From Clostridia bacterium (GTDB lineage Bacteria > Bacillota > Clostridia > Oscillospirales > Butyricicoccaceae): 64,000 nt of DNA. The number at the start of each line of letters is the position of its first letter. The first letter of the stretch is position 1. The notes beneath the pieces were generated by a model. It was not told where the DNA came from, made no database searches, and saw nothing but the letters and a program-made list of their open reading frames with translations. Positions 7,486 to 17,178 of this stretch are shown in pieces. Made by a program: the position numbers and the translations under genes. The DNA lies in NCBI GenBank assembly GCA_021205365.1, contig JAJPXP010000073.1, forward strand, positions 1-64,000, written 5' to 3'.

Positions 7486-7784
7486 AGCACCTGCAAGAGA
7501 GCAGGTGAGCGATGATGCCGGAGATTGCTGCTGAGGCAGGTAACTTCGGCGGAGTAAGTCCGACAATCGGGCGGTTGAGACAACTGCTAACTACCACCGG
7601 TATGTTCCAGTGTAAGATCGGGACGGCCAGCGCGTGCGCTGACAAGCCGACAGCCGGAACCAATGCGGTGACAAATCCAGAAGCCGGATCGCTGAACAAT
7701 ACTATCGTTTTGCCCGGTTTTTCTTATGCCCGGACGTGATACACACGGATGGGTTGCAGTTTCTCTCCGAACGCGAGGACACAT
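7486..7784 (+). ncRNA. Long structured leader of the S10 operon
   Basis: The space between the promoter at 7480 and rpsJ has no supportable gene but several helices. CACCTGC/GCAGGTG at 7488-7507 is perfect. A segment near 7678-7728 (GAAGCCGG ... CCCGGTTTTTC) resembles a weak terminator. Ribosomal protein operons are often autoregulated by one of their products (L4 for the S10 operon in several bacteria); that this leader does so is inference. It does not match a riboswitch class I can recognise. Confidence 0.45.
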
Positions 7785-7793
7785 TGTTATAAT
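7785..7793 (+). promoter_or_regulatory. Extended -10 promoter close to rpsJ
   Basis: TGTTATAAT is a consensus extended -10 element 26 bases before the rpsJ start; no good -35 accompanies it. It would produce a short-leader transcript in addition to the one from 7480. Confidence 0.5.
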
Positions 7794-7819
7794 GTAGTGT
7801 TCGAGGAGGAAAACACACA

Positions 7820-8131
7820 ATGGCTAACGCAGAGAAAATCAGAATCAGACTGAAAGCTTACGATCATTCGCTGATCGATCAGGCATCCGAGAAGATCGTG
7901 GAAGCTGCAAAGCGCACTGGCGCAAAGGTTTCCGGCCCGATCCCGCTGCCGACCGAGCGCGAAATCGTTACCATTCTTCGTGCGGTGCACAAGTACAAGG
8001 ACAGCCGTGAGCAGTTCGAGCGCCGTACCCATAAGAGACTGATCGACATTGCAAACGCAGGCAAGAACACGGTTGAGACCCTGATGACCCTCGACCTGCC
8101 GGCTGGCGTTGAGATTGAGATTAAGCTTTAA
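7820..8131 (+). CDS. rpsJ: 30S ribosomal protein S10
   Basis: 103 residues, standard length. Begins [15 protein letters not shown], and has the GPIPLPTE loop and the C-terminal beta strand of S10. It sits in the head of the small subunit and in many bacteria pairs with NusB in antitermination. First gene of the S10 operon, with ribosome binding site GAGGAGG. Lysine codons are nearly all AAG throughout this operon, a mark of strong codon selection. Confidence 0.97.
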   Translation: MANAEKIRIRLKAYDHSLIDQASEKIVEAAKRTGAKVSGPIPLPTEREIVTILRAVHKYKDSREQFERRTHKRLIDIANAGKNTVETLMTLDLPAGVEIEIKL

Positions 8132-8134
8132 TTA

Positions 8135-8210
8135 GCCTGGGCCGCGACAGCGCGGCAAGGTCAAGTTGGTGGGCGGAAACCGCGCATCAACCAATAACCT
8201 ACAAGGAGGA
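8135..8210 (+). other. rpsJ-rplC intergenic hairpins
   Basis: Two adjacent stems: GCCGCG around a short loop, and TTGGT with internal GCGG/CCGC closing on AACCAA. No T-run, so these look like RNA-processing or translational control structures rather than a terminator. Confidence 0.4.
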
Positions 8211-8217
8211 AACAAAA

Positions 8218-8853
8218 ATGCAAAAGGCAATCATCGGCAAGAAAATTGGCATGACCCAGATTTTCGATGCTGACGGCAAGGTAATCCCGGTTACCGTAAT
8301 CGAAGCTGGCCCGTGCTCTGTCACCCAGATCAAGACAGAGGAGAAGGAAGGCTACAATGCAGTACAGCTCGGTTTTGCCGACGTCGCAGAGCGCAAGCTC
8401 AACAAGCCGCAGCTTGGCCATCTGAAGAAGGCCGGCGAGGCAGTAAAGAAGTACCTGAAGGAATTCCGTCTTGACGACATGTCGTCCTACAACCTGGGCG
8501 ATGTACTCAAGGCTGACGTATTCGCCGAAGGCGACAGCGTAGACATCACCGGCATCAGCAAGGGTAAGGGCTACGCAGGCGTTATTAAGCGCTATGGCGC
8601 ACATCGTTCCCCGATGAGCCACGGTGCTGGCCCGATGCACAGACATCAGGGCTCCATGGGTTCCTGTTCTGATCCGTCCCGTGTATTCAAGGGCAAGATG
8701 ATGCCGGGTCACATGGGCAATGTACAGGTAACCGTACAGAATCTGGACGTTGTTAAGGTAGATCCTGAGATGAATATGATCGCAGTTCGCGGCGCCGTTC
8801 CGGGCCCGAAGGGCGGCATTGTATTCCTCAAGAACACCGTTAAGAACGCCTGA
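8218..8853 (+). CDS. rplC: 50S ribosomal protein L3
   Basis: 211 residues. Starts [14 protein letters not shown] and contains the L3 signature region GITKGKG-like [17 protein letters not shown] and the loop [20 protein letters not shown] that reaches toward the peptidyl transferase centre. L3 is one of the first proteins to bind 23S rRNA. AAGGAGG precedes the start. Confidence 0.97.
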   Translation: MQKAIIGKKIGMTQIFDADGKVIPVTVIEAGPCSVTQIKTEEKEGYNAVQLGFADVAERKLNKPQLGHLKKAGEAVKKYLKEFRLDDMSSYNLGDVLKADVFAEGDSVDITGISKGKGYAGVIKRYGAHRSPMSHGAGPMHRHQGSMGSCSDPSRVFKGKMMPGHMGNVQVTVQNLDVVKVDPEMNMIAVRGAVPGPKGGIVFLKNTVKNA

Positions 8854-8876
8854 GGAAAGGGAAAGGAGGATACATC

Positions 8877-9500
8877 ATGCCTATCGCATCCGTATTTGAT
8901 ATGACCGGCGCGAAGACCGGTGAGATGGAGCTGAATGCTGCAGTATTCGGTATTGAGCCGAATGAAGTAGTGCTTCATGCTGCTGTCAAGAATTATCTCG
9001 CAAACCAGAGACAGGGCACTCAGTCCACCCTGACCCGTACTGAGGTTCGCGGCGGCGGCATCAAGCCGTGGCGCCAGAAGGGCACCGGCCGTGCTCGCCA
9101 GGGTTCCATCCGCGCTCCGCAGTGGACCCACGGTGGCGTTGCTCTTGGCCCGAAGCCAAGATCCTATAACTATTCGCTGAACAAGAAGACCCGCCGTCTG
9201 GCTCTGATCTCCGCACTGTCCGCTAAGGCTGCTGCTGGCGAAATCATCGTCGTTGACGGTCTGGACATGGGCGAAATCAAGACCAAGACGTTCGCAGCAT
9301 TCCTGAAGAACGTTGAATCCACTGGCAAGAGCCTCGTAGTTACTCCAGAGGTTCGTAAGAACGTCGTGAAGTCCGCAGCAAACATCCCGGGCGTACGCAC
9401 TACCCTGGTTTCCACGCTGAACGTATACGACATCCTGAACGCTGACAAGTTTATCATTGACAAGGCAGCGGTTGCTAAGCTCGAGGAGGTGTACGCATAA
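8877..9500 (+). CDS. rplD: 50S ribosomal protein L4
   Basis: 207 residues. The exit-tunnel extension is seen as [22 protein letters not shown] followed by GSIRAPQW. L4 lines the tunnel and in gamma-proteobacteria represses its own operon by binding the leader; whether it does so here is untested. Its stop codon overlaps the rplW start by one base. Confidence 0.97.
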   Translation: MPIASVFDMTGAKTGEMELNAAVFGIEPNEVVLHAAVKNYLANQRQGTQSTLTRTEVRGGGIKPWRQKGTGRARQGSIRAPQWTHGGVALGPKPRSYNYSLNKKTRRLALISALSAKAAAGEIIVVDGLDMGEIKTKTFAAFLKNVESTGKSLVVTPEVRKNVVKSAANIPGVRTTLVSTLNVYDILNADKFIIDKAAVAKLEEVYA

Positions 9501-9793
9501 TGAAGTCGGCTTACGATATCATTAAGAAGCCTGTCATCACCGAACGTTCCATGTCCGGTATCGCAGAAAACAAGTACGTTTTCGAAGTGCAGGCAGATGC
9601 AAACAAGGTTGAGATCAAGAAGGCAATCGAGGAAATCTTCGGTGTCAAGGTCGCTTCCGTAAACACCATCAAGCTTCCGGGCAAGTGGAAGAGAATGGGC
9701 GTCCACACCGGTAAAACCCCGGCTAAGAAGAAGGCTGTTGTAACCCTGGCAGCTGATTCCAAGCCGCTCGAGATCTTCGAGGGTATGCTCTAA
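9500..9793 (+). CDS. rplW: 50S ribosomal protein L23
   Basis: 97 residues. Starts with the typical [12 protein letters not shown] and has [16 protein letters not shown] and the [14 protein letters not shown] loop. L23 lies at the tunnel exit and is the docking point for trigger factor and SRP. Translationally coupled to rplD by a one-base TAATG overlap. Confidence 0.97.
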   Translation: MKSAYDIIKKPVITERSMSGIAENKYVFEVQADANKVEIKKAIEEIFGVKVASVNTIKLPGKWKRMGVHTGKTPAKKKAVVTLAADSKPLEIFEGML

Positions 9794-9832
9794 TCCCGAA
9801 ACAGTCGGGACAGGAAACGTGCCGAAGGGCAC
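9794..9832 (+). other. Two small hairpins between rplW and rplB
   Basis: TCCCGA/TCGGGA at 9794-9810 and GTGCC/GGCAC at 9819-9832. No T-run; probably mRNA structure inside the operon. Confidence 0.4.
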
Positions 9833-9864
9833 ACATCTGAAATCATCTAAAGGAGTTGAAAAAC

Positions 9865-10698
9865 ATGCCGATAAAGACCTATACCGCGTCGACCCCGTCT
9901 CGCCGCAACATGACCGTCGTTGATTACAGCGGTCTGTCCAAGGTCAAGCCGGAGAAGAGCCTTCTCGCACCGAAGAAGAAGCATTCCGGCCGTAACAGCT
10001 ATGGCAGAATCACCGTGCGCCACCAGGGCGGCGGCAATAAGCAGAAGTACAGAATCATTGACTTCAAGCGCGATAAGATGGACATGAACGCAACCGTTCA
10101 GACCATTGAATACGATCCGAACCGCTCCGCAAACATTGCGCTGGTTCAGTATGAAGATGGTGAGAAGAGATACATCATCGCTCCGCAGGGCCTCTCTGTT
10201 GGAGATGTCGTTGTTTCTTCCACAAGCGCTGACATCAAGCCGGGCAACGCACTGCCGATCGAGAACATCCCGGTTGGTACCGTTATCCACAACATTGAGC
10301 TGTATCCGGGCAAGGGCGCTCAGCTGGTTCGTTCCGCTGGCGGCGCTGCTCAGCTGATGGCAAAGGAGAACGGCGTAGCGCAGGTTCGTCTGCCGTCCGG
10401 CGAGTACCGTTATATTCGCCTGAACTGCAAGGCAACCATCGGTGCAGTTGGCAACCAGGACTACAGCAACCGCAAGATTGGTAAGGCTGGTAAGACCCGT
10501 CATCTGGGTATCCGCCCGACCGTTCGTGGTTCTGTAATGAACCCGTGTGATCACCCGCACGGCGGCGGCGAGGGCAAGAGCCCTGTCGGACGTCCGGGAC
10601 CGGTTACCCCGTGGGGCAAGCCGGCACTGGGTTACAAGACCAGAAAGAAGAAGAACCGCACTGACAAGCAGATTGTCAGAAGACGCAACGGTAAGTAA
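9865..10698 (+). CDS. rplB: 50S ribosomal protein L2
   Basis: 277 residues, the standard length. Contains [16 protein letters not shown] [18 protein letters not shown], the [12 protein letters not shown] segment and the C-terminal [13 protein letters not shown] loop with the histidine near the peptidyl transferase centre. The ATG at 9865 lies 9 bases after AGGAG; an in-frame TTG at 9856 is too close to the ribosome binding site. Confidence 0.97.
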   Translation: MPIKTYTASTPSRRNMTVVDYSGLSKVKPEKSLLAPKKKHSGRNSYGRITVRHQGGGNKQKYRIIDFKRDKMDMNATVQTIEYDPNRSANIALVQYEDGEKRYIIAPQGLSVGDVVVSSTSADIKPGNALPIENIPVGTVIHNIELYPGKGAQLVRSAGGAAQLMAKENGVAQVRLPSGEYRYIRLNCKATIGAVGNQDYSNRKIGKAGKTRHLGIRPTVRGSVMNPCDHPHGGGEGKSPVGRPGPVTPWGKPALGYKTRKKKNRTDKQIVRRRNGK

Positions 10699-10713
10699 GG
10701 GAGGACATGAAAT

Positions 10714-10995
10714 ATGGGCAGAAGCATTAAGAAGGGCCCTTTTGTGGCTCCTGAACTGTACAAGAGAGTTGTTGCTCTCAACGAGGCCGGCGAAAAGAAG
10801 GTTCTGAAGACCTGGTCCCGTGCATCGACAATTTTCCCGGAATTCGTTGGTCACACGATTGCTGTGCATGACGGCCGCAAGCACGTTCCGGTATATATCA
10901 CCGAGGACATGGTTGGTCATAAGCTGGGCGAGTTCGTCCCGACCCGCACTTTCAAGGGTCATGCCGGCAGCAAGACCTCCAATAACGGCAAGTAA
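10714..10995 (+). CDS. rpsS: 30S ribosomal protein S19
   Basis: 93 residues. [14 protein letters not shown] start, [25 protein letters not shown] core. Head protein of the 30S subunit that forms a complex with S13. AGGAC-type ribosome binding site. Confidence 0.97.
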   Translation: MGRSIKKGPFVAPELYKRVVALNEAGEKKVLKTWSRASTIFPEFVGHTIAVHDGRKHVPVYITEDMVGHKLGEFVPTRTFKGHAGSKTSNNGK

Positions 10996-11019
10996 GGCTG
11001 AAGGAGGATAATTAGAAAA

Positions 11020-11355
11020 ATGGAAGCAAGAGCAATTTTGAGAAATGTTCGCATCGCTCCGCGCAAGGTTAAGATCGTATGTGATCTGATCCGCGGCAAG
11101 AGCGCAGCAGAAGCAAATGCGATCATGATGAATACTCCCAAGGCTGCATCCGAAATCTTAGTAAAGCTCTTAAAGAGTGCTGTAGCTAACGCAGAGAACA
11201 ACCACAACATGGATCCGGAAAAGCTCTACGTTGCTGAAGTATTTGTTTCTCCTGGACCGATCATGAAGCGCATCCGTCCGATGTCTCATGGCCGCGCATT
11301 CCGCATCCTGAAGAGAACATCTCACATCACTCTGGTACTCAAAGAGAAAGAATAA
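11020..11355 (+). CDS. rplV: 50S ribosomal protein L22
   Basis: 111 residues. [22 protein letters not shown] start and the beta-hairpin region [19 protein letters not shown], whose loop lines the exit tunnel and contacts macrolides. The start lies after GGAGGATAATTAGAAAA. Confidence 0.97.
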   Translation: MEARAILRNVRIAPRKVKIVCDLIRGKSAAEANAIMMNTPKAASEILVKLLKSAVANAENNHNMDPEKLYVAEVFVSPGPIMKRIRPMSHGRAFRILKRTSHITLVLKEKE

Positions 11356-11368
11356 GAGGAGGTAGACT

Positions 11369-12142
11369 ATGGGTCAGAAAGTTAATCCGCACGGTCTTCG
11401 TGTCGGCGTAATTAAAGATTGGGATTCCCGTTGGTTTGCCAAGGACAGCGAGTTCGGCGACCTCCTCGTGGAAGACTACAACATTCGTAAGTATCTGAAG
11501 AAGACCCTGTACGCTGCAGGCGTTCCGACCATTGAGATCGAGCGCAGCAACGGCAGAGTTAAGATTTTCATTTCCTGTGCTCGTCCGGGCATCGTAATCG
11601 GCAAGGGCGGCGAGGACATCGAGAAGCTCCGCAAGGAGATGGAGAAGATGCTGGGCAAGCCGGTATCTCTCAACATCATCGAAATCAAGAACCCGGACAC
11701 CAATGCACAGCTGGTAGCTGAGAACATTGCAGGTCAGCTGGAGAAGCGTATCGCTTTCCGCCGCGCAATGAAGCAGTGCATGGGCCGTGCAATGCGCATG
11801 GGCGCTAAGGGCATCAAGATCAAGTGCGGCGGCCGTCTGAACGGCGCTGAAATTGCCCGCAGCGAGTCCTATCATGAAGGCACCATTCCGCTGCAGACCC
11901 TGCGTGCGGACATCGATTACGGCTTTGCTGAAGCAAATACCACTTACGGCAGAATCGGTATCAAGGTTTGGATCTACAAGGGCGAAGTCCTGCAGGGCGG
12001 CCCGCGTCTGAACCGCAACATCGAGGCTCCGAAGCCGGCATTTGACCGCAAGGATCGCCGTGACCGTCGTGATCGCCGTGACCGTCGTGGCGGCGGCTAC
12101 CGTCGTCAGAGACAGGATAGACAGGAAGGAGGCAACCGTTAA
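11369..12142 (+). CDS. rpsC: 30S ribosomal protein S3 with Arg/Asp repeat tail
   Basis: 257 residues. The KH domain ([15 protein letters not shown]) and the C-terminal domain through [12 protein letters not shown] are standard. After about residue 215 comes an extension of roughly 35 residues made of [13 protein letters not shown] repeats and a GGGYRR stretch. S3 guards the mRNA entry channel, so the charged tail probably projects outside the ribosome; such tails vary between lineages. One-base TAATG overlap with rplP. Confidence 0.96.
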   Translation: MGQKVNPHGLRVGVIKDWDSRWFAKDSEFGDLLVEDYNIRKYLKKTLYAAGVPTIEIERSNGRVKIFISCARPGIVIGKGGEDIEKLRKEMEKMLGKPVSLNIIEIKNPDTNAQLVAENIAGQLEKRIAFRRAMKQCMGRAMRMGAKGIKIKCGGRLNGAEIARSESYHEGTIPLQTLRADIDYGFAEANTTYGRIGIKVWIYKGEVLQGGPRLNRNIEAPKPAFDRKDRRDRRDRRDRRGGGYRRQRQDRQEGGNR

Positions 12143-12567
12143 TGCTTCTCCCGAAGAGAGTAAAGTACCGCCGTGTACACAGAGGCCGTATGAAGGGCAA
12201 GGCTCTTCGCGGCAATACCGTATCCCATGGTGAGTTTGGCCTGCAGGCAACTGAGCCGGCATGGGTCACTTCCAACCAGATCGAAGCAGCCCGTGTTGCT
12301 ATGACCCGTTATACCAAGCGTGGCGGTCAGGTATGGATCAAGATTTTCCCGGATAAGCCGGTTTCCAAGAAGCCGCTTGGCACTCGAATGGGCTCCGGTA
12401 AGGGCGCCCCGGAGTACTGGGTAGCAGTAGTTAAGCCGGGCCGCGTTATGTTTGAAATCGCAGGCGTATCCGAAGAAGTAGCTCGTGAGGCACTGCGTCT
12501 GGCATCCCACAAGCTGCCGCTGAAGACCAAGTTCGTCAAGCGCGAAGAGAAGGCTGGTGAAGAATAA
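12142..12567 (+). CDS. rplP: 50S ribosomal protein L16
   Basis: 141 residues. [22 protein letters not shown] start and the [23 protein letters not shown] segment. Late-assembling protein near the A-site tRNA. Overlaps both neighbours by one base, so rpsC-rplP-rpmC are translationally coupled. Confidence 0.97.
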   Translation: MLLPKRVKYRRVHRGRMKGKALRGNTVSHGEFGLQATEPAWVTSNQIEAARVAMTRYTKRGGQVWIKIFPDKPVSKKPLGTRMGSGKGAPEYWVAVVKPGRVMFEIAGVSEEVAREALRLASHKLPLKTKFVKREEKAGEE

Positions 12568-12767
12568 TGAAGGCTAAAGAGATCAGAGAACTGAGCGTAG
12601 AAGAGCTGGAAGTTAAGCTCACCGAGCTGAAGAAGGACCTCTTCAACCTGCGTCTGCAGAATGCAACCAACCAGCTCGACAATCCGACAAGAATTGCCGA
12701 TGTTAAGCGCGATATTGCCAGAGTCAACACTATTCTCCGTGAGCATCAGCTGACGGAAAAAGCGTAA
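12567..12767 (+). CDS. rpmC: 50S ribosomal protein L29
   Basis: 66 residues, all helical. KAKEIRELSVEELEVKLTEL and the RLQNATNQLDNPTRI motif typical of L29. Sits next to L23 at the tunnel exit. Confidence 0.96.
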   Translation: MKAKEIRELSVEELEVKLTELKKDLFNLRLQNATNQLDNPTRIADVKRDIARVNTILREHQLTEKA

Positions 12768-12784
12768 AGGGAGGTTAACTACAA

Positions 12785-13042
12785 ATGGCTGATAGAACTT
12801 TCCGCAAGACAAGAGTCGGCAAGGTCGTTTCTGACAAGATGGACAAGACAATTGTCGTTGCAATCGCGGACAGCGTACAGCATCCGCTTTATAAGAAAAC
12901 CATCAAGAGAACCTACAAGCTGAAGGCTCATGACGAAAACAACGAGTGCCGCATTGGCGATACCGTTGAAGTTATGGAGACCCGCCCGCTGTCCAAGGAC
13001 AAGCGCTGGAGACTTGTAGAGATCATCGAAAAGGCTAAGTAA
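12785..13042 (+). CDS. rpsQ: 30S ribosomal protein S17
   Basis: 85 residues. [19 protein letters not shown] and the [19 protein letters not shown] motif. OB-fold protein that binds 16S rRNA early in assembly. Ribosome binding site GGGAGG. Confidence 0.97.
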   Translation: MADRTFRKTRVGKVVSDKMDKTIVVAIADSVQHPLYKKTIKRTYKLKAHDENNECRIGDTVEVMETRPLSKDKRWRLVEIIEKAK

Positions 13043-13054
13043 GGAGGAACGCAC

Positions 13055-13423
13055 ATGATTCAGCAGGAAACATTTCTCCGTGCTGCTGACAACAGCGGTG
13101 CCAAGGAACTGAAGTGCATCCGTGTTCTGGGCGGCTCCGCACGTAAGTATGGCAACATCGGTGATATTATTGTTTGCTCGGTACGCAAGTGCACACCGGG
13201 CGGCGGCGTCAAAAAAGGCCAGGTTGTCAAGGCCGTTATCGTTCGTTCCCGCAAGGGCGTACGCCGCGCAGATGGCAGCTACATCCGTTTCGACGAAAAC
13301 GCAGCAGTCATCATTCGTGAAGATAAGAACCCGCAGGGTACCCGTATCTTCGGGCCTGTAGCAAGAGAGCTGCGTGACAAGGACTTCATGAAGATCCTGT
13401 CCCTGGCTCCGGAAGTACTGTAA
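13055..13423 (+). CDS. rplN: 50S ribosomal protein L14
   Basis: 122 residues, standard. [19 protein letters not shown] start, [19 protein letters not shown] core, [13 protein letters not shown]-terminus. Forms bridges with the 30S subunit; binding site of the silencing factor RsfS. Confidence 0.98.
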   Translation: MIQQETFLRAADNSGAKELKCIRVLGGSARKYGNIGDIIVCSVRKCTPGGGVKKGQVVKAVIVRSRKGVRRADGSYIRFDENAAVIIREDKNPQGTRIFGPVARELRDKDFMKILSLAPEVL

Positions 13424-13438
13424 GGAGGTCGTCCATTA

Positions 13439-13762
13439 ATGAATACACTGCATGTAAAGAAGGGCGACACCGCAGTCGTTCTTTCTGGTAAACAGAAGGG
13501 CAAGAAGGGTAAGATCATTTCTGTATCCCCGAAGAAGGGACAGGTAGTGATCGAAGGCGTCAACATGCTGACTACCCATGTTAAGCCGCGCCGTCAGGGC
13601 GAGTCCGGCGGCATCGTGAAGCGCGAAGGCGCTATCCGCGCTTGCAAGGTAATGGCTGTTTGCCCGAAGTGCGACAAGCCGACCCGTCAGGCACACAAGT
13701 TCCTGGAGGATGAAAAGAAGACCAAGGTTCGCGTGTGCAAGCACTGTGGCGAAGTATACTAA
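13439..13762 (+). CDS. rplX: 50S ribosomal protein L24
   Basis: 107 residues. KOW motif near the N-terminus ([18 protein letters not shown]) and an additional CPKC ... CKHC pair near the C-terminus that could bind zinc. One of the two initiators of 50S assembly. Confidence 0.97.
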   Translation: MNTLHVKKGDTAVVLSGKQKGKKGKIISVSPKKGQVVIEGVNMLTTHVKPRRQGESGGIVKREGAIRACKVMAVCPKCDKPTRQAHKFLEDEKKTKVRVCKHCGEVY

Positions 13763-13778
13763 GAGGAGGATGTAACAA

Positions 13779-14321
13779 ATGCCAGTATTAAAGGATAAAT
13801 ATCAGGCAGAAATTGCACCTGCTCTGATGAAGAAGTTTGAGTACAAGAGCGTTATGCAGATTCCGACCCTCGACAAGATCGTTATCAATGTCGGCTGTGG
13901 CGCTGAAGCAAACGGCAACTCGAAGGTACTCGACGCAGTTGTACGTGATATCACTGCTATCTCCGGCCAGAAGGCTGTTGTTACCCACGCAAAGAAGTCC
14001 ATTGCAAACTTCCGTCTGCGTGAGGGCATGCCGGTTGGTGTTCGCGTAACCCTGCGCGGCAACCGTATGTGGGAGTTCCTCGATCGTTTCTTCAACATCG
14101 CGCTCCCGCGTGTACGTGACTTCCGTGGTATCAACCCGAACTCCTTTGACGGCCGTGGCAACTACGCAATCGGCCTGAAGGAACAGCTGATCTTCCCGGA
14201 AATCGAGTACGATAAGATCGACAAGATCCGTGGTATGGATATCGCTATTGTAACCACTGCAAAGACTGACGAAGAAGCTCGTGAGCTGCTGAGTGCTCTG
14301 GGCGCTCCGTTCGCAAAGTAA
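13779..14321 (+). CDS. rplE: 50S ribosomal protein L5
   Basis: 180 residues. The central signature [16 protein letters not shown] and [15 protein letters not shown] are both present. Binds 5S rRNA and contacts P-site tRNA. Ribosome binding site AGAGGAGG. Confidence 0.98.
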   Translation: MPVLKDKYQAEIAPALMKKFEYKSVMQIPTLDKIVINVGCGAEANGNSKVLDAVVRDITAISGQKAVVTHAKKSIANFRLREGMPVGVRVTLRGNRMWEFLDRFFNIALPRVRDFRGINPNSFDGRGNYAIGLKEQLIFPEIEYDKIDKIRGMDIAIVTTAKTDEEARELLSALGAPFAK

Positions 14322-14334
14322 GGAGGAGTAGAAA

Positions 14335-14520
14335 ATGGCTAGAAAGTCTATGATTCTGAAGCAGCAGGCAAAGCCGAAGTTCTCTACTCGTGCATATAAC
14401 CGCTGCAAGATCTGCGGCCGTCCGCACGCTTACCTGCGTAACTATGGTATCTGCCGTATCTGCTTCCGTGAGCTGGCTTACAAGGGCCAGATCCCGGGCG
14501 TAAAGAAGGCATCCTGGTAA
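14335..14520 (+). CDS. rpsZ: 30S ribosomal protein S14, zinc-binding form
   Basis: 61 residues, the short C+ type. Two CxxC pairs (CKIC and CRIC) form a zinc ribbon. Many Firmicutes also keep a zinc-free long copy elsewhere that replaces this one in zinc shortage; none is in the window. Followed by a 161-base gap with a hairpin before rpsH. Confidence 0.97.
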   Translation: MARKSMILKQQAKPKFSTRAYNRCKICGRPHAYLRNYGICRICFRELAYKGQIPGVKKASW

Positions 14521-14533
14521 TAATTATTTGTGA

Positions 14534-14578
14534 AAAACAGCTAACGGAGGTCACCTGTGATCTCCCGTTAACTGTTTC
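14534..14578 (+). other. Long hairpin between rpsZ and rpsH
   Basis: AAACAG-C-TAACGG pairs with CCGTTA-A-CTGTTT across a 20-base loop, followed by CTCTATAT rather than a clear T-run. It lies in the widest gap inside the ribosomal cluster (14521-14681) and could attenuate transcription into the distal spc genes or guide RNA processing. Confidence 0.5.
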
Positions 14579-14681
14579 TCTATATCATTTCTGTAAACCG
14601 TCCGTGGCTGGATAAAAAATCTGGTTCAGCCCGGAAAAGTGGAGAGAACTACTCTCTAACTTCTGTAAGGAGGACAAAGTA

Positions 14682-15074
14682 ATGCAGATCACAGATCCGA
14701 TTGCGGATATGCTCACCCGCATCAGAAATGCGGGCACTGCACGCCATGCTACTGTTGATGTCCCGGCTTCCGGTATGAAGAAGGCTATTGCACAGATTCT
14801 TCTGGACGAAGGCTACATCAAGGACTTCAAGGTAATCGAAGGCGGTCAGGGCACCATCCACATCACACTGAAGTATAACAACAATGAGAAGGCAATCACC
14901 GGCCTGAAGCGCGTTTCCAAGCCGGGCCTGCGCGTATACGCAGGTGCTCAGGAGCTGCCGCAGGTACTGCGCGGCCTGGGTATTGCCATCATTTCCACGT
15001 CTAAGGGCGTCATGACCGACAAGAAGGCTCGTGAGCTGAATGTCGGCGGCGAAGTCCTTGCATTCGTATGGTAA
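14682..15074 (+). CDS. rpsH: 30S ribosomal protein S8
   Basis: 130 residues. [14 protein letters not shown] start, and the C-terminal [20 protein letters not shown] motif. S8 is a primary 16S rRNA binder and in Escherichia coli represses the spc operon. AAGGAGG eight bases before the start. Confidence 0.98.
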   Translation: MQITDPIADMLTRIRNAGTARHATVDVPASGMKKAIAQILLDEGYIKDFKVIEGGQGTIHITLKYNNNEKAITGLKRVSKPGLRVYAGAQELPQVLRGLGIAIISTSKGVMTDKKARELNVGGEVLAFVW

Positions 15075-15087
15075 GGAGGTACTGAGA

Positions 15088-15633
15088 ATGTCTAGAATTG
15101 GTAGAATGCCGATTACAGTACCGGAAGGCGTCGATGTAAAGCTCGACGGCAACACCATCACCGTAAAGGGCAAGAACGGCACCCTGACCCGTGATATCCA
15201 TCCGGCAATGAACGTTGCTGTGGAAGGCAACACCATCACCGTAACCCGTCCGAACGACGAGAAGCAGAACCGCGCACTGCACGGCCTGTCCCGCACCCTG
15301 ATCAACAACATGGTTATCGGTGTTACCGAGGGCTTTAAGAAGGTTCTAGAAGTAAACGGTGTAGGTTACCGTGTTCAGAAGCAGGGCAAGACCCTGACCA
15401 TGAACCTGGGTTATTCCCATCCGGTTATCGTTGAAGAGACTGATGGTATCAAGATTGATGTCGAAGGCACCAACAAGATCATCATCTCCGGTCCGGACAA
15501 GCAGAAGGTTGGCCAGTTTGCAGCAGAAGTCCGCGAAAAGAGACCGCCGGAGCCGTATAAGGGCAAGGGCATCAAGTACGCTGACGAAGTTATCCGCCGC
15601 AAGGAAGGCAAGACCGGCGCGAAGAAGAAGTAA
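15088..15633 (+). CDS. rplF: 50S ribosomal protein L6
   Basis: 181 residues. SRIGRMPITVPEGVDV start and the PEPYKGKGIKYADE signature at the C-terminus. The ATG at 15088 follows AAGGAGGT; an in-frame upstream ATG at 15040 lies inside rpsH and lacks a site. Confidence 0.97.
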   Translation: MSRIGRMPITVPEGVDVKLDGNTITVKGKNGTLTRDIHPAMNVAVEGNTITVTRPNDEKQNRALHGLSRTLINNMVIGVTEGFKKVLEVNGVGYRVQKQGKTLTMNLGYSHPVIVEETDGIKIDVEGTNKIIISGPDKQKVGQFAAEVREKRPPEPYKGKGIKYADEVIRRKEGKTGAKKK

Positions 15634-15649
15634 AGGAAGGTGTGCCTAA

Positions 15650-16009
15650 ATGGTTTCAAAGAAAGACTCTAACAAGCAGCGTCTCAGACGCCATAAGAGA
15701 GTACGCGGCGCAGTTTCCGGTACTGCTCAGCGTCCGCGTCTCAACGTATTCAGAAGCTCTAAGAATATTTTTGCTCAGATCATCGACGATGTTCAGGGCG
15801 TAACGCTTGCAGCTGCATCCACCACCGAGAAGGACTTCACCGAGTACGGCGGCAACAAGGAAGCTGCACGCAAGGTAGGCAACTTGATTGCTGAGCGTGC
15901 AAAGGCAAAGGGTATCGAGGCAGTCGTATTTGACCGCGGCGGCTACGTATACCATGGCCGTGTCAAGGAACTCGCAGAAGGTGCCCGTGAGGGCGGCCTG
16001 AAGTTTTAA
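15650..16009 (+). CDS. rplR: 50S ribosomal protein L18
   Basis: 119 residues. Basic N-terminus with [26 protein letters not shown] and a C-terminal [24 protein letters not shown]. Anchors 5S rRNA with L5. Confidence 0.97.
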   Translation: MVSKKDSNKQRLRRHKRVRGAVSGTAQRPRLNVFRSSKNIFAQIIDDVQGVTLAAASTTEKDFTEYGGNKEAARKVGNLIAERAKAKGIEAVVFDRGGYVYHGRVKELAEGAREGGLKF

Positions 16010-16027
16010 TCGGAAGGAGGTAAGCAA

Positions 16028-16525
16028 ATGGCTGGAAAGTATGATCGCGGCGCTCCGGAATACGAAGAAAGAGTTGTCGCATTAAATCGAGTATCGAAGA
16101 CCGTTAAGGGCGGTCGTGTCATGAAGTTCTCTGCACTGGTTGTTATCGGTGACATGAAGGGAACCATCGGCGTAGGCCAGGGCAAGGCTGCCGAAGTTCC
16201 GGACGCAATCCGTAAGGCAATCGAAGACGCAAAGAAGAACATGGTTACGATCAGCCTGAAGGGCAGCTCCATCCCGCACGAGGTAATCGGCGAATTTGGC
16301 GCTGGCCGTGTCCTCCTGAAGCCGGCTGCTCCTGGTACTGGTGTTATCGCTGGCGGCGCAGTACGTGCCGTAGTAGAAGTTGCTGGTATCAAGGACATCC
16401 GTACCAAGTGCCTGCGCTCCCGCAACCCGCAGAACGTTGTCAACGCAACGGTTGAGGGTCTGAAGAGCCTGCGCACCGCAGAGCAGGTTGCTGCAGCTCG
16501 CGGCAAGTCTGTTGAAGAACTTTAA
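16028..16525 (+). CDS. rpsE: 30S ribosomal protein S5
   Basis: 165 residues. Double-stranded RNA-binding N-terminal domain ([21 protein letters not shown]) and the C-terminal domain with [21 protein letters not shown]. Important for decoding accuracy and mRNA unwinding. AAGGAGG precedes the start. Confidence 0.98.
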   Translation: MAGKYDRGAPEYEERVVALNRVSKTVKGGRVMKFSALVVIGDMKGTIGVGQGKAAEVPDAIRKAIEDAKKNMVTISLKGSSIPHEVIGEFGAGRVLLKPAAPGTGVIAGGAVRAVVEVAGIKDIRTKCLRSRNPQNVVNATVEGLKSLRTAEQVAAARGKSVEEL

Positions 16526-16540
16526 TAGGAGGGGTAGTTC

Positions 16541-16723
16541 ATGGAAAACCTGAAGATTACCCTGGTTAAGAGCCTGTCTGGCAGAAAGCAGAAGCACATT
16601 GCCACGGCTCATTCCTTGGGTCTTAAGACTATTAACGACGTAACCATTCAGCCTGACAATGCGCAGACCCGTGGCAAGATCGCTCAGATCAGCTACCTGC
16701 TCAAGGTCGAGGCAAACGCATAA
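16541..16723 (+). CDS. rpmD: 50S ribosomal protein L30
   Basis: 60 residues, standard short bacterial L30: KITLVKSLSGRKQKHIATAHSLGL and DNAQTRGKIAQISYLLKV. Confidence 0.96.
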   Translation: MENLKITLVKSLSGRKQKHIATAHSLGLKTINDVTIQPDNAQTRGKIAQISYLLKVEANA

Positions 16724-16736
16724 GGAGGTGTAGAAC

Positions 16737-17177
16737 ATGAAGTTACAGGATCTGAAGCCGGCTGAAGGTTCTACCCAGCCTGCATTCCGCAAGGGCCGTG
16801 GCGCTGGTTCCGGCAACGGCAAGACCGCAGGCCGCGGACACAAGGGCCAGTGGGCTCGTTCCGGCGGCGGCGTACGTCCGGGCTTTGAAGGCGGCCAGAT
16901 GCCGCTGGCTCGCCGTCTGCCGAAGCGCGGTTTCCACAACATTTTTGGTACTGAAAATGCTATTGTGAATGTATCCGATCTCAACAGATTCGAGGATGGC
17001 GCAGTTGTAACTGTAGCTGATCTCGTAGCTGCTGGCCTGGTTAAGAAGACACTGGATGGTGTTAAGGTTCTGGGCAATGGTGAGATCACAAAGAAGCTGA
17101 CCGTACAGGCAGCTGCTTTCTCTGCTTCCGCTAAGGAAAAAATCGAGGCAGCAGGAGGAAAGGCCGAGGTGGTATAA
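16737..17177 (+). CDS. rplO: 50S ribosomal protein L15
   Basis: 146 residues. Glycine/arginine-rich N-terminal extension ([20 protein letters not shown]) and [18 protein letters not shown], both L15 hallmarks. secY starts one base after the stop. Confidence 0.97.
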   Translation: MKLQDLKPAEGSTQPAFRKGRGAGSGNGKTAGRGHKGQWARSGGGVRPGFEGGQMPLARRLPKRGFHNIFGTENAIVNVSDLNRFEDGAVVTVADLVAAGLVKKTLDGVKVLGNGEITKKLTVQAAAFSASAKEKIEAAGGKAEVV

Positions 17178-17178
17178 G

